A DNA stretch of 64,000 bases, taken from positions 372,001 to 436,000 of the forward strand of contig CAZXCU010000001.1 in the NCBI GenBank assembly GCA_964639245.1. The letters are read 5' to 3'. The notes below the pieces were generated by a model. It saw only the letters and a program-made list of their open reading frames with translations. It did no database searches and was not told where the DNA came from. Below are positions 43,726-51,984 of the stretch, piece by piece. The position numbers and the translations under genes were made by a program. This DNA is from SB15 sp964639245. Its GTDB lineage: Bacteria; Chloroflexota; Anaerolineae; Aggregatilineales; J027. The stretch's first letter is position 1. Every line of letters starts with the position of its first letter.

Positions 43726-43834
43726 TAAGGAGGTTCGCATGTTACATGGGAAAAAACACGATGGCACAAATTTACAGCATTTGTTGGCAGAAAACGCCCT
43801 CCGAACACGTTGCGCCTTACCGTTTCAGCCGTGA
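43726..43834 (+). other. Strong Shine-Dalgarno and short out-of-frame ORF before the MOSC gene
   Basis: TAAGGAGGT (43725-43733) ends 5 bases before ATG 43739, but that ATG opens a 31-codon frame (ending 43834) different from the MOSC frame, in which the usable ATGs are 43746 and 43761. An A6 run at 43749-43754 lies where one indel would bring ATG 43739 into the MOSC frame. Confidence 0.35.
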
Positions 43835-44231
43835 GCCGATTCAAAACGCGCTGCTGCGGGCGGGACATGGCATCGAAGGCGATAACAAAGCCGGGCATAA
43901 TCCTGACCGCCAGTTGAATATCATGTCGCTGGAAACGTTGCATGACCTTAACACGGAAGGTTTTAGAACCAACCCCGGCGAAATGGGCGAACAAATCATC
44001 ATTCGGGGGTTGGACATTAATGGACTTGCCGCCGGTACACAGGTTCAATTTGGCGACGAAGCGGTGATTGAAGTGGTCAAGCCGCGCACAGGCTGTGAAT
44101 GGTTTGAACAGGTGCAGGGCTTGTCGCCTAAACTTGCGGCGGGTCGGATGGGCATGATGGCAAAGGTCATCAAAAGCGGCGAGATTAAAGTCGGTGATTC
44201 TATTCAAATTTTGGAAACAGTCCAAAATTAA
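43761..44231 (+). CDS. MOSC-domain protein
   Basis: About 156 residues. HGIEGDNKAGHNPDRQLNIMS is the family hallmark, and EMGEQIIIRGLD and VVKPRTGCEWFEQ (with the conserved Cys) follow. MOSC domains occur in proteins that handle sulfur for the molybdenum cofactor or N-hydroxylated compounds; alone they are of unknown specificity. I start at ATG 43761 (AQIYSICW), near the family's usual opening; ATG 43746 is the alternative. The stop overlaps the cupin start by one base (TAATG). Confidence 0.87.
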   Translation: MAQIYSICWQKTPSEHVAPYRFSREPIQNALLRAGHGIEGDNKAGHNPDRQLNIMSLETLHDLNTEGFRTNPGEMGEQIIIRGLDINGLAAGTQVQFGDEAVIEVVKPRTGCEWFEQVQGLSPKLAAGRMGMMAKVIKSGEIKVGDSIQILETVQN

Positions 44232-44575
44232 TGGTCATTAGTACGCATAACGCCGAACATTATGTTTGGGGCAACCACTGCGATGGCTGGCACCTGGTGA
44301 AGTCATCGCAGTTGAGTGTCATTCAAGAACGGGTGCCGCCGGGTGGTTTTGAAGTGCGGCACTATCACACGAAATCTCATCAATTTTTCTTCGTGCTGTC
44401 GGGGCAAGCGACCCTTGAACTGAACGGTCAAAAATTCATCCTCAATCCCCAAGAAGGCATCGAAGTTCCTCCGAATACCCCTCACCAATTCCTGAATGAA
44501 TCGTCGGAGGAGGTAATTTTTCTAGTCATCTCGCAACCGCCCAGTCATGGCGACAAAATAACTGACTTTGGCTAA
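44231..44575 (+). CDS. Cupin-domain protein
   Basis: A 114-residue single cupin. GFEVRHYHTKSHQFFFVLSG has the two-His motif 1 with the later Glu shifted, and EGIEVPPNTPHQFLNESSEE is motif 2 with its His. Single cupins bind a metal ion and act as isomerases, oxygenases or sensors. It is coupled to the MOSC gene by a one-base overlap. Substrate unknown. Confidence 0.85.
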   Translation: MVISTHNAEHYVWGNHCDGWHLVKSSQLSVIQERVPPGGFEVRHYHTKSHQFFFVLSGQATLELNGQKFILNPQEGIEVPPNTPHQFLNESSEEVIFLVISQPPSHGDKITDFG

Positions 44576-44689
44576 GCTGATAGATTTGCAAGTTTTTTTC
44601 TATCCTTTTGTGCGAGCCTGAATTCAAAACAAGGGGCATCTAAGATGCACATAGTAAAATGTCTACCAAAAACGGTTACTATCAATACT
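44576..44689. other. Non-coding stretch, first part of a 299-base gap
   Basis: No open frame or RNA gene seen. It is AT-rich and leads into the repeat region that follows. Confidence 0.5.
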
Positions 44690-44795
44690 TTTCCCACACT
44701 TTTTAGTTCATTTCCCACACTTTTTCCCATATTTTACTCACATAAAGCGAAGATTATAGGGAAAAATTAAGAAAGTGTGGGAAAGTGTGGGAAAG
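44690..44795. repeat. Four TTTCCCACA elements as two direct and two inverted copies
   Basis: TTTTCCCACACTTTTT (44690-44705) and TTTCCCACACTTTTTCCC (44711-44728) read on the plus strand; GAAAGTGTGGGAAAGTGTGGGAAAG (about 44771-44795) is the inverted pair, with a central spacing of about 45 bases. The arrangement could be an operator or a hairpin. TTTCCCACA differs at two positions from the DnaA box TTATCCACA. Confidence 0.65.
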
Positions 44796-44861
44796 GCGTA
44801 ATTTAAGCCGCCAGATTTTTAATCTAAGCTATTACAAAGTGTGATAAACCCGGATTCACGT

Positions 44862-44867
44862 TAAAAT
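44862..44867 (+). promoter_or_regulatory. Possible -10 box for a leaderless radical SAM transcript
   Basis: TAAAAT ends 7 bases before ATG 44875, so transcription would begin at or next to the start codon and no ribosome-binding site is seen. Confidence 0.4.
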
Positions 44868-44874
44868 AGCACAT

Positions 44875-45912
44875 ATGAAATCACTTTTGAATTTAATGCG
44901 TGACCGACTTTTGGCGCTGCCCTTGGTAGTGGTGTACTTGACCGATGGCTGCAACAGCCGTTGTGTCACCTGTGACATCTGGAAAAATCCCCGCCGCAAT
45001 ATGCGAATGGAATTGGTAGAAGAAATCGCTGCCAGCTTTCGCTCATTGCAGGTGCGGTGGGTGTTGTTAAGCGGCGGTGAAGCGATGCAGCATCCCCACT
45101 GGCCTGAGATTGCGCGGCGTTTTCGGGCAGAAGGGGTACATGTCATGCTGCTAACGAATGGCCTGCTGCTCAAAAAACAAATTGCCGATGTTCTCGCCAG
45201 CGTAGATGAAGTCATTGTGAGTTTGGATGGTGGGACAGCAAAAACCTACCATCAAATTCGCGGGGTGGATGGCTTTGAACTGGTGATGGAGGGGATTCGG
45301 CTGGTGCGCGAAGGGGGATTGCCCGTTACCACCCGCACCACGGTTCAACAGGCCAATTTCCGTGAAATTCCTCAGATTATTGAGGTCGGACTGGCGGCGG
45401 ATGTGAACACGATTAGTTTTTTGACGGTGGATGTCAGCAATCCCATTGCGTTTGGCTTGCGTTTTGAAACTGACCCGACCTTGAATTTGATGAATCCGCA
45501 CCAACCCCCCGCCGATGCACTCACCCCGGATAACATCCGCGAACTTGGTGAAATTCTGGATGAGGTTGAAAGCAAGTATGCGGCGGTGTGGGGACGAATC
45601 GCGGAATCGCCGCAAAAATTACGCAACATGCTCACCTATTTTCAGGCGGTGCTAGGCGAGTCAGGATTTGACCCGCCGCGTTGTAATGCCCCGCATATTT
45701 CAACGGTGATTCAGGTCGATGGTACATTGCAGCCGTGTTATTTTTTGCCTGCCTATGACAAATTGAATGGACAAACGCTGGATGAGGCCATCAATGCCCC
45801 CACCGCCTTAGCCCTGCGGAAAGCCTATCGCACAGGCCAGCGTGCGGAATGTGAACGGTGTGTGTGTCCCCTGTATAAAGGGGCAAGGTCGCTGATTAAA
45901 ATGGGTGGCTAG
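44875..45912 (+). CDS. Radical SAM protein with SPASM-like C-terminus
   Basis: A 345-residue radical SAM enzyme. The 4Fe-4S site is TDGCNSRCVTCDIW (CxxxCxxC), followed by LLSGGEAMQHP (GGE motif), LTNGLLL and VSLDGGTAKTYHQIRG. The C-terminal part carries a further Cys set, PRCNAPH, QPCYFLPAY and CERCVCPL, as in SPASM-type proteins that bind additional clusters. Such enzymes modify peptides, cofactors or lipids; the substrate is not evident here. No precursor peptide is visible next to it. The promoter region holds the four TTTCCCACA elements. ATG 44875 appears leaderless. Confidence 0.88.
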   Translation: MKSLLNLMRDRLLALPLVVVYLTDGCNSRCVTCDIWKNPRRNMRMELVEEIAASFRSLQVRWVLLSGGEAMQHPHWPEIARRFRAEGVHVMLLTNGLLLKKQIADVLASVDEVIVSLDGGTAKTYHQIRGVDGFELVMEGIRLVREGGLPVTTRTTVQQANFREIPQIIEVGLAADVNTISFLTVDVSNPIAFGLRFETDPTLNLMNPHQPPADALTPDNIRELGEILDEVESKYAAVWGRIAESPQKLRNMLTYFQAVLGESGFDPPRCNAPHISTVIQVDGTLQPCYFLPAYDKLNGQTLDEAINAPTALALRKAYRTGQRAECERCVCPLYKGARSLIKMGG

Positions 45913-45974
45913 CCCCAATTTCCTAAGTTCAGAAAAACTCGTCTGGGTGTACACTGGTACTAAGGACGATTTCT

Positions 45975-46454
45975 ATGTGGCTACTAATCTTATTTTTTCT
46001 CTGCACCCTGTTTCTCACGCGCATTATTTTAATCATGACGGGTCGCTTGAAAGGCCCGATTATTCATATGTTTGAGCGGTATGGCGATAATGAACCCTTT
46101 TTCTACCCGTGGCCGGAGTTTTTTTTCTGGATGGGGGTGTGGCTGTCATTGATGCAATTTTTAGTTGCGTCGTTTGTGGGGGTAACACTGCCAACTTTGT
46201 GGATTGGGTTGCTGTTGTTCGGGTTGGCATTTACGGCCTACCGGATGACCAATAAGGCAAGGGAATGGGCTTTTTTGCGCCACTTGTATCCCCTATGGTT
46301 GCAAGATTTATGGGGACGCACCACCCGCCTTGAACGCCGTCGGATTGCGTATATGTGGATGCGAATTTCATGGAAAGCCCGTTTATACTATAACAGCAGT
46401 GACCAAGCCTTTTTGCAGTGGGCAGATATGATTATCATGGCGACACTCTTCTAA
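45975..46454 (+). CDS. Small membrane protein, unknown
   Basis: A 159-residue protein with three to four hydrophobic segments: the first about 2-20 (LLILFFLCTLFLTRIILIM), then two around residues 45-90, with a basic, Trp-rich C-terminal half (LWGRTTRLERRRIAYMW). I do not recognise the family. AAGGACG before ATG 45975 gives a ribosome-binding site. Its stop codon overlaps the start of the J-domain gene by one base (TAATG), so the two are probably made together. Confidence 0.6.
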   Translation: MWLLILFFLCTLFLTRIILIMTGRLKGPIIHMFERYGDNEPFFYPWPEFFFWMGVWLSLMQFLVASFVGVTLPTLWIGLLLFGLAFTAYRMTNKAREWAFLRHLYPLWLQDLWGRTTRLERRRIAYMWMRISWKARLYYNSSDQAFLQWADMIIMATLF

Positions 46455-47248
46455 TGGATACACAACAACAAATTCAGACTCTCAAGCTCGAAATCGCAGA
46501 CTACGAAAAAAATGTGATGGCACTTAATACAGAAGTGCAAGATATTCAAAACGAACTTGCCGATTTTAAGCAGCGTTACGATACCCAAGTGGAACCGGTA
46601 GCAGCGCGAATCCGTGTGGCGAAGGAAGCCATCGCCGATTTGGAGGAAAAGCGCAAACAGAATGTGATGCGAAAAGCGGGCTGGACTCCCCCGGAAGGCT
46701 ATGTTTCAGTGGAGGAGCAGTATCGGCGGCGGTGGCAAAAACCCCGTCAGGAGGAAGCCGCACGGGCAAATTTTCATGAGATTCCGATTGTTACCCCGGA
46801 GATTCCCCCCGAACCGGTCAGCCAAGATTTGAAAAAGCTGTATCGGGAACTGGCACGGCGCTACCATCCTGACATGGCGAAAAACGAGGATGACCGCAAA
46901 CATCGTACCAAGCTCATGGCGCAAATCAACGCGGCCTATGCCGACAAGGATTTTGAAGCGCTCAAGATGTTGGCTGACCATCCTGAACGGGTCAATGCTG
47001 ATGAACCGTTGGCGGTGCTGCTGTTGCGGCAGTTACAACAAACGAGTCGGATGCTGCGCCAGCAAATTTTTGATTTGAAACAGCAGCGCCATAATCTGAT
47101 GAACTGCGATTTGATGAAGCTCAAAATTGAGGAAAAACTACTGCGGCGGCAGGGACGCGAACTTTTAAAGGAATTGGTGACAGAATGGGAAGCGGAATAT
47201 CGAACCCTGCTGCAAAAACTGTATGACCTGCGGCGTGAGGTAGGGTAA
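46454..47248 (+). CDS. J-domain protein with flanking coiled coils
   Basis: A 264-residue soluble protein. The first 65 residues are a coiled coil (heptad Leu/Ile, many Glu/Lys). About residues 128-190 form a J domain: LKKLYRELARRYHPDM contains the HPD motif, and the rest of the helix pair follows to ADHPERVNADE. A second coiled region follows. J domains stimulate Hsp70 (DnaK). The start overlaps the stop codon of the membrane-protein gene by one base, so the membrane protein may recruit it and DnaK to the membrane. ATG 46418 of the frame would lie within the upstream gene. Confidence 0.8.
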   Translation: MDTQQQIQTLKLEIADYEKNVMALNTEVQDIQNELADFKQRYDTQVEPVAARIRVAKEAIADLEEKRKQNVMRKAGWTPPEGYVSVEEQYRRRWQKPRQEEAARANFHEIPIVTPEIPPEPVSQDLKKLYRELARRYHPDMAKNEDDRKHRTKLMAQINAAYADKDFEALKMLADHPERVNADEPLAVLLLRQLQQTSRMLRQQIFDLKQQRHNLMNCDLMKLKIEEKLLRRQGRELLKELVTEWEAEYRTLLQKLYDLRREVG

Positions 47249-47275
47249 ATTTTAATTCTTTTGAGGAAATGATGA

Positions 47276-49219
47276 ATGTTTGTCAAATGGATTAGTAGCC
47301 TGCTTATTTTTTGGCTTGTGTTGCCAACCTTTGTTCCTCAAGACGCACAACTTACCCCTGAACTTGCTGTGATTACGGCTGAAAATGTGGATAGCTTGGT
47401 TGAAATTGCCCGTATCGGAAATGGACAAATTTTAGATGTGGCCTGGTCTGGACAAAGGCTTGCTGTGGCTACGACCGTTGGGGTTTGGATGGTTGATTCC
47501 CTTTCCACTCCGCCACGTTTGCTTACGGGGCATGAAAGTCTTGCCAGAGATGCCGTTTTCAACGCAGATGAAACCTTGCTAGCCGCAGGAGATGAATCGG
47601 GGATGCTGTTCATCTGGCATGGGATTTCTGGCGAACTCTTAAAAAGTTTCCCGACAGGGTTAGGCGCAATCGCAAGGGTGGCTTTTAGTCCAAACGGCAA
47701 TTTCGTGGTTGCGGGCGATGATAGCGGCACGGTTAAAATTTTTTCTATAACAAGGGGTGAAGTTCTCTACCAATTTTTCACAGAAGATGTAGGCGGATTG
47801 CTTATTGACATTCTCTTTAGCCCTGATGGTCGCTATCTTGCGTGGAATGTTTATATAGGTGGAGGAGATGTCTCAATGCAATGGGAGTTGGGGAATGGCT
47901 TATGGTATCTGATAGATATGCAAACAGGTCAAAGATTACTTCTTCCCCAATGGCATGTTGAAAAATATCGGGAAAATTTCGGTGATTCAACCTTATTTTT
48001 CAGTGAGGCAAGTGAACCAATCATTTTAACCAGCACAACACCAGACGGGGAAAGAACGTTTGAAAATTTTTGGACAGGGGAAATCATCGAATATGAAGAA
48101 GGTTGGCTTCAAATGCAAGAAAACCCATTTGTGACGACCTATCATGGGGAGCAGCAAATTATAGATATTGGTGAGGAACGTTCGGCATTAAATTTTTATT
48201 TTCTGGATGATTCCTCAAGAGAAGTCCCTTTTGCTGTTTTGCAACATTGGACACAATCTATAACACATTTTGCTATTGCCCCAAATCGGAAAGTCAATGC
48301 AGATAGTAATTATTATGTTCTTATTTCTTATCAATATGGAAAAGCAGCATATGGAAAAGTTGAATTGTGGGATGTGTCACCGGAGAGTATCTCCCTTATT
48401 TCAAGGACTTCCCTTCCCTTTTATATCACCACAATCGCAATGGATACTGCCAGAGGCTTTGTCACTTTTCTTCTCGGTACATTAGATGGACAAGTTTTAT
48501 ATTTTCGTGGAGAAGATTCTGATTATAGGGTATTGGAGAGACATCAAGACTCCGTTACGGGATTTGCATTTGTCCCTGACAGCGATTTCTTTTTTAGCGG
48601 TAGCATGGATGGGACAATAGAATTTTCGAGCGGTGGGGAAAGTAGAACGATTTACCAAGGGGAAGGTGGGATTAGAAATCTCGACTACTATCCTGAGACT
48701 CAACAGATTATATTCTCCGTAAAAGATTATGAATGCAAAATTGTGTGTAATCAGCTTTTGGCCTTAACTCTGCCAAATCCTCAGAATGAGGTTTTGATGG
48801 ATTTTGCAGAAACAAGCCTCGGGGAGGGCATCTTTAGCCATGATAGAACAAAGTTTGCGATGCTAGACAATACCCTCAGTCTATGGGATGTGTCTTCGGC
48901 TGAAAATCTTGGTACTTTTTGGGACAATGAAGCGAATTGGGAGCGCAATTACACACCCGCACTTTATACAATTGCCTTTAGCCCTGATGACCATCTGCTA
49001 GTGGGTGGTTATGGGGGTGCAGTTGCGATGACTAGCAGCCTTCGGGATTATTACGGCTTTTTTAAAGTTTGGGATGTAGAAACACAGCGCGAACTTATCA
49101 CTATTGATGCTCATGGCGAACGGATTACGAGTGTGGCTTTTAGTGAAGATGGCAAATTAATAGTCACCGCAAGTTTGGATGGTACAGTGCGCTTCTGGGG
49201 TGTGCCACAAACCAATTAA
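47276..49219 (+). CDS. Secreted WD40-type beta-propeller protein
   Basis: A 647-residue exported protein with an N-terminal signal (WISSLLIFWLVLPTFVPQ). It contains repeated WD40-like blades: ARDAVFNADETLLAAGDESGMLFIW, ARVAFSPNGNFVVAGDDSGTVKIF, TSVAFSEDGKLIVTASLDGTVRFW. At least seven such blades are spread over the length, with less regular ones in the middle. They form a protein- or ligand-binding ring. The gene is richer in A/T-ending codons than its neighbours, which suggests different ancestry, but I did not compute composition. GAGGAAA precedes ATG 47276. Confidence 0.75.
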   Translation: MFVKWISSLLIFWLVLPTFVPQDAQLTPELAVITAENVDSLVEIARIGNGQILDVAWSGQRLAVATTVGVWMVDSLSTPPRLLTGHESLARDAVFNADETLLAAGDESGMLFIWHGISGELLKSFPTGLGAIARVAFSPNGNFVVAGDDSGTVKIFSITRGEVLYQFFTEDVGGLLIDILFSPDGRYLAWNVYIGGGDVSMQWELGNGLWYLIDMQTGQRLLLPQWHVEKYRENFGDSTLFFSEASEPIILTSTTPDGERTFENFWTGEIIEYEEGWLQMQENPFVTTYHGEQQIIDIGEERSALNFYFLDDSSREVPFAVLQHWTQSITHFAIAPNRKVNADSNYYVLISYQYGKAAYGKVELWDVSPESISLISRTSLPFYITTIAMDTARGFVTFLLGTLDGQVLYFRGEDSDYRVLERHQDSVTGFAFVPDSDFFFSGSMDGTIEFSSGGESRTIYQGEGGIRNLDYYPETQQIIFSVKDYECKIVCNQLLALTLPNPQNEVLMDFAETSLGEGIFSHDRTKFAMLDNTLSLWDVSSAENLGTFWDNEANWERNYTPALYTIAFSPDDHLLVGGYGGAVAMTSSLRDYYGFFKVWDVETQRELITIDAHGERITSVAFSEDGKLIVTASLDGTVRFWGVPQTN

Positions 49220-49241
49220 AAGTTTTTTTAGCCACCAAAAG

Positions 49242-49270
49242 AAAAAACCCTGTGTCTCCATGACACAGGG
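49242..49270 (-). terminator. Terminator of the minus-strand gene at 49.3-49.7 kb
   Basis: Read on the minus strand: CCCTGTGTC, 5-base loop, GACACAGGG, then TTTTTT. No T-run exists on the plus strand after the hairpin, so it serves the minus-strand gene. Confidence 0.85.
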
Positions 49271-49342
49271 GCTATGAGTTATATTATATCTACAACATGG
49301 AAGTTTCGAGCAGGTATCGTAACTTATGTTGCCTGTAGCGGT

Positions 49343-49687
49343 TTATAGGTCATCCAAGCGGCCTGAATTAAGCGCCCGTTCAAATGCCCGTCCGACAAGC
49401 AAAACTTCATGCAGCCAGATTGCTACTTCTTCTTCATCCAGATTGCGGCTGAGGAGGTCAAAAATTTCTTCTGGCATATCGCCCATCACTTCAGTGACAA
49501 GGCACGCCAGCGCCTGCATCACAGAGGGGCGTAAATCTAAGCCTTCGTCCAGAAAGGTTTCGCTGTACCACTCACTGACTACCGGGTGAACTTGATGGCA
49601 GGGGGAAATTTCCTGTTCACCGAGTACCTCTTCTGCCAATTGCTCAAATTCATCCAGCCAGTTCGGGGTGTTGGGTTCGTTGGTCAA
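49343..49687 (-). CDS. Small acidic protein, unknown
   Basis: A 114-residue, strongly acidic, probably helical protein (LDEFEQLAEEVLG, SRNLDEEEVAIWLHEV). I do not recognise a family or motif; two Cys (PCHQ and ACLV) are present. It has its own terminator downstream and lies between the WD40-protein gene and ppk, divergent from ppk. The good coding length and terminator argue that it is real. Confidence 0.6.
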   Translation of the reverse strand: MTNEPNTPNWLDEFEQLAEEVLGEQEISPCHQVHPVVSEWYSETFLDEGLDLRPSVMQALACLVTEVMGDMPEEIFDLLSRNLDEEEVAIWLHEVLLVGRAFERALNSGRLDDL

Positions 49688-49793
49688 AGGTCGTCCCTCC
49701 TAAATGGTCTAGGATGTTTATAGCATATTGACCCGGTATTGAGAAGCACTGACCGACAATCTTCATAAATTTTCCAGAAATTTTTTAAGTTGG

Positions 49794-49802
49794 TGTTAGA
49801 AT
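49794..49802 (+). promoter_or_regulatory. Extended -10 promoter for ppk
   Basis: TGTTAGAAT, about 20 bases before ATG 49822. GGAAAA between them may serve as the ribosome-binding site. Confidence 0.5.
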
Positions 49803-49821
49803 AGGAAAAATTAATGGTCAA

Positions 49822-51972
49822 ATGGTTGAAATGGCGATGGTACAGCAAGAATCAGTTGAAACCCTTTCCCAAGAACTCCCTGTTGTTGATTTAAATGACC
49901 CTAAACTTTATATCAACCGTGAATTAAGTTGGTTGGAATTTAATCGGCGCGTGTTGGAAGAAGCCCAAGATGCCCAAGTGCCGCTTCTGGAGCGCATTAA
50001 ATTTCTGGCGATTTTCTCGAATAATATGGATGAATTTTTCATGACCCGTGTGGCGGGGTTGTGGAATCAAATTGATGCTGGCGTGACCGATTTGCCTGCG
50101 GATGGCATGACCCCCAGCGAGCAAATCGAGGCAATTCGGCGGGTAGGGCTGGTCATGATGATTGAGCAACGCCGCGTGCTGCATGAGGATTTGCGTCCGG
50201 CGCTGGCGGAACATGGGATTCGCCTGCTGGCGATTAAAGATTTAACAGCAAAACAACGGAAAGCCGTTGACCAATATTTTTTAGAAGAAATTGTGGCGGT
50301 ACTCACTCCGTTAGGGGTTGATCCCGGACGGCCTTTTCCCTTTATCTCTAATCTGAGTTTAAACCTCGCTGTTATTCTGGAAGACCCGGAAGGCCAACGC
50401 CGTTTTGCCCGTGTCAAAATTCCGACAGGGGTGCTGCCGCGCCTGGTTTCCATGCGGGAGGTGATGGAACATGCGGATAAGGACATCAACGGTTTTGAGA
50501 ATAGTTTTATTTTCTTAGAAGATATTGTCAGCGCAAATCTGGATAAGTTATTTAAGGGCATGAAAATTATTGAAAGCCATGCCTTCCGCGTCACCCGCGA
50601 TGCTGATATTGAAATTGCTGAAGAAGAAGCGCCAGATTTGCTTGAAACGATTGAGACCGGGTTGCGGCAGCGTCCTTTCGGGCAAATTACCCGGGTTACT
50701 TTGGTTGATACGATGCCCGAAGGGTTGCGAAAACAACTGCTGGATTATATGAAAATCCCCAAAATGCGGGTGTATGATGTCCCTGCGCCGTTGGGGATGA
50801 CCGATTTGTTTACTTTGTACAGTAATGCCGATGCACCCGTCTTGCGTTATCCGAGTTTCGTGCCACGTCGCCACCCCGCCTTATCGCCGGGGGTAGATAT
50901 GTTCGCGGTGATTCGCAACCAAGATGTGATCATGCACCACCCGTATGATTCATTTACCCCGACGGTCGATTTTATTCATGCAGCCGCAACTGACCCGAAT
51001 GTGCTGGCGATTAAATGTACCCTGTATCGGTTGGGGAGCAATTCGCCCATTGTTCAAGCGCTGCTAGAGGCACGGGCAAATAACAAACAAGTTGCCGCGC
51101 TGGTTGAATTAAAAGCACGGTTTGATGAGGAAAATAATATTAGCTGGGCAAGGGCATTAGAAGCGCAGGGGGTGCATGTGATTTATGGCTTTCCCGGCTT
51201 GAAAACCCATAGCAAGGTGGTGCTGGTGGTGCGGCGTGACCAAGACGGGCTGCGGCGCTATGTGCATATGAGTTCGGGCAATTACAACCCGTCTACCGCC
51301 CGTTTGTATACTGATATTGGCACGCTGACCTGCCGGGATGACATTGCCGATGATGTGGTACAGCTTTTCAACCGTCTTACCGGATTCGCGCCCACAGTGG
51401 AATACAATACCATCATGGTTGCACCGGAATACTTGCGCCCGATGCTGAAAATGTTGATTGACCGCGAAATTGAACATGCCCAAAATGGACGACCCGCCTA
51501 CCTTGCTTTCAAAATGAATTCGCTCGTGGACTCGAAGATGATTAGAAAACTCTATCAGGCTTCACAGGCGGGGGTTACCATTGATCTGGTGGTACGGGGG
51601 ATTTGCTGTCTTCGTCCGGGTATTCCGGGGGTAAGTGACACGATCCAAGTCATGAGCATTGTGGGGCGTTTCTTGGAACACTCACGGATTTATTATTTTC
51701 ATAACGCTGGAGACCCGGAAATTTATACCGGCAGTGCCGACCTGATGCCGCGTAATTTGGATCGGCGGGTAGAAACCTTGTATCCCATCGAATCGGCGGA
51801 ATTGAAAGCCTACATTTACGACCATATTCTGCGGAAACATCTTGATGACACCACCAAGGCGCGGATTTTGCAGCCGGACGGCAGTTACTTCCGCCGTCAG
51901 CACTTGGAGGGGGAAGAACCGTTTGACAGCCAATTGTGGTTTATTAATCAAGCCAAAGCATCACCCAGTTAA
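49822..51972 (+). CDS. ppk1: Polyphosphate kinase 1
   Basis: A 716-residue PPK1, normal length. Makes and uses polyphosphate at the membrane. YINRELSWLEFNRRVL opens the N domain, NNMDEFFMTRVAGL follows, and the catalytic region has HMSSGNYNPSTARLYTDIG (the autophosphorylated His is in the YVHM position) and MHHPYDSF. DKYTGSADLMPRN-type ending is present (TGSADLMPRNLDRRVE). ATGs at 49831 and 49837 are alternatives. Its stop is followed 12 bases later by the next gene, and both may form one transcript. Confidence 0.95.
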   Translation: MVEMAMVQQESVETLSQELPVVDLNDPKLYINRELSWLEFNRRVLEEAQDAQVPLLERIKFLAIFSNNMDEFFMTRVAGLWNQIDAGVTDLPADGMTPSEQIEAIRRVGLVMMIEQRRVLHEDLRPALAEHGIRLLAIKDLTAKQRKAVDQYFLEEIVAVLTPLGVDPGRPFPFISNLSLNLAVILEDPEGQRRFARVKIPTGVLPRLVSMREVMEHADKDINGFENSFIFLEDIVSANLDKLFKGMKIIESHAFRVTRDADIEIAEEEAPDLLETIETGLRQRPFGQITRVTLVDTMPEGLRKQLLDYMKIPKMRVYDVPAPLGMTDLFTLYSNADAPVLRYPSFVPRRHPALSPGVDMFAVIRNQDVIMHHPYDSFTPTVDFIHAAATDPNVLAIKCTLYRLGSNSPIVQALLEARANNKQVAALVELKARFDEENNISWARALEAQGVHVIYGFPGLKTHSKVVLVVRRDQDGLRRYVHMSSGNYNPSTARLYTDIGTLTCRDDIADDVVQLFNRLTGFAPTVEYNTIMVAPEYLRPMLKMLIDREIEHAQNGRPAYLAFKMNSLVDSKMIRKLYQASQAGVTIDLVVRGICCLRPGIPGVSDTIQVMSIVGRFLEHSRIYYFHNAGDPEIYTGSADLMPRNLDRRVETLYPIESAELKAYIYDHILRKHLDDTTKARILQPDGSYFRRQHLEGEEPFDSQLWFINQAKASPS

Positions 51973-51984
51973 AAGGATAAAACC

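Noticed and set aside
44690..44795. TTTCCCACA elements as DnaA boxes of a replication origin
   Set aside because: They differ from TTATCCACA at two positions, and no dnaA, dnaN or other origin genes are near.
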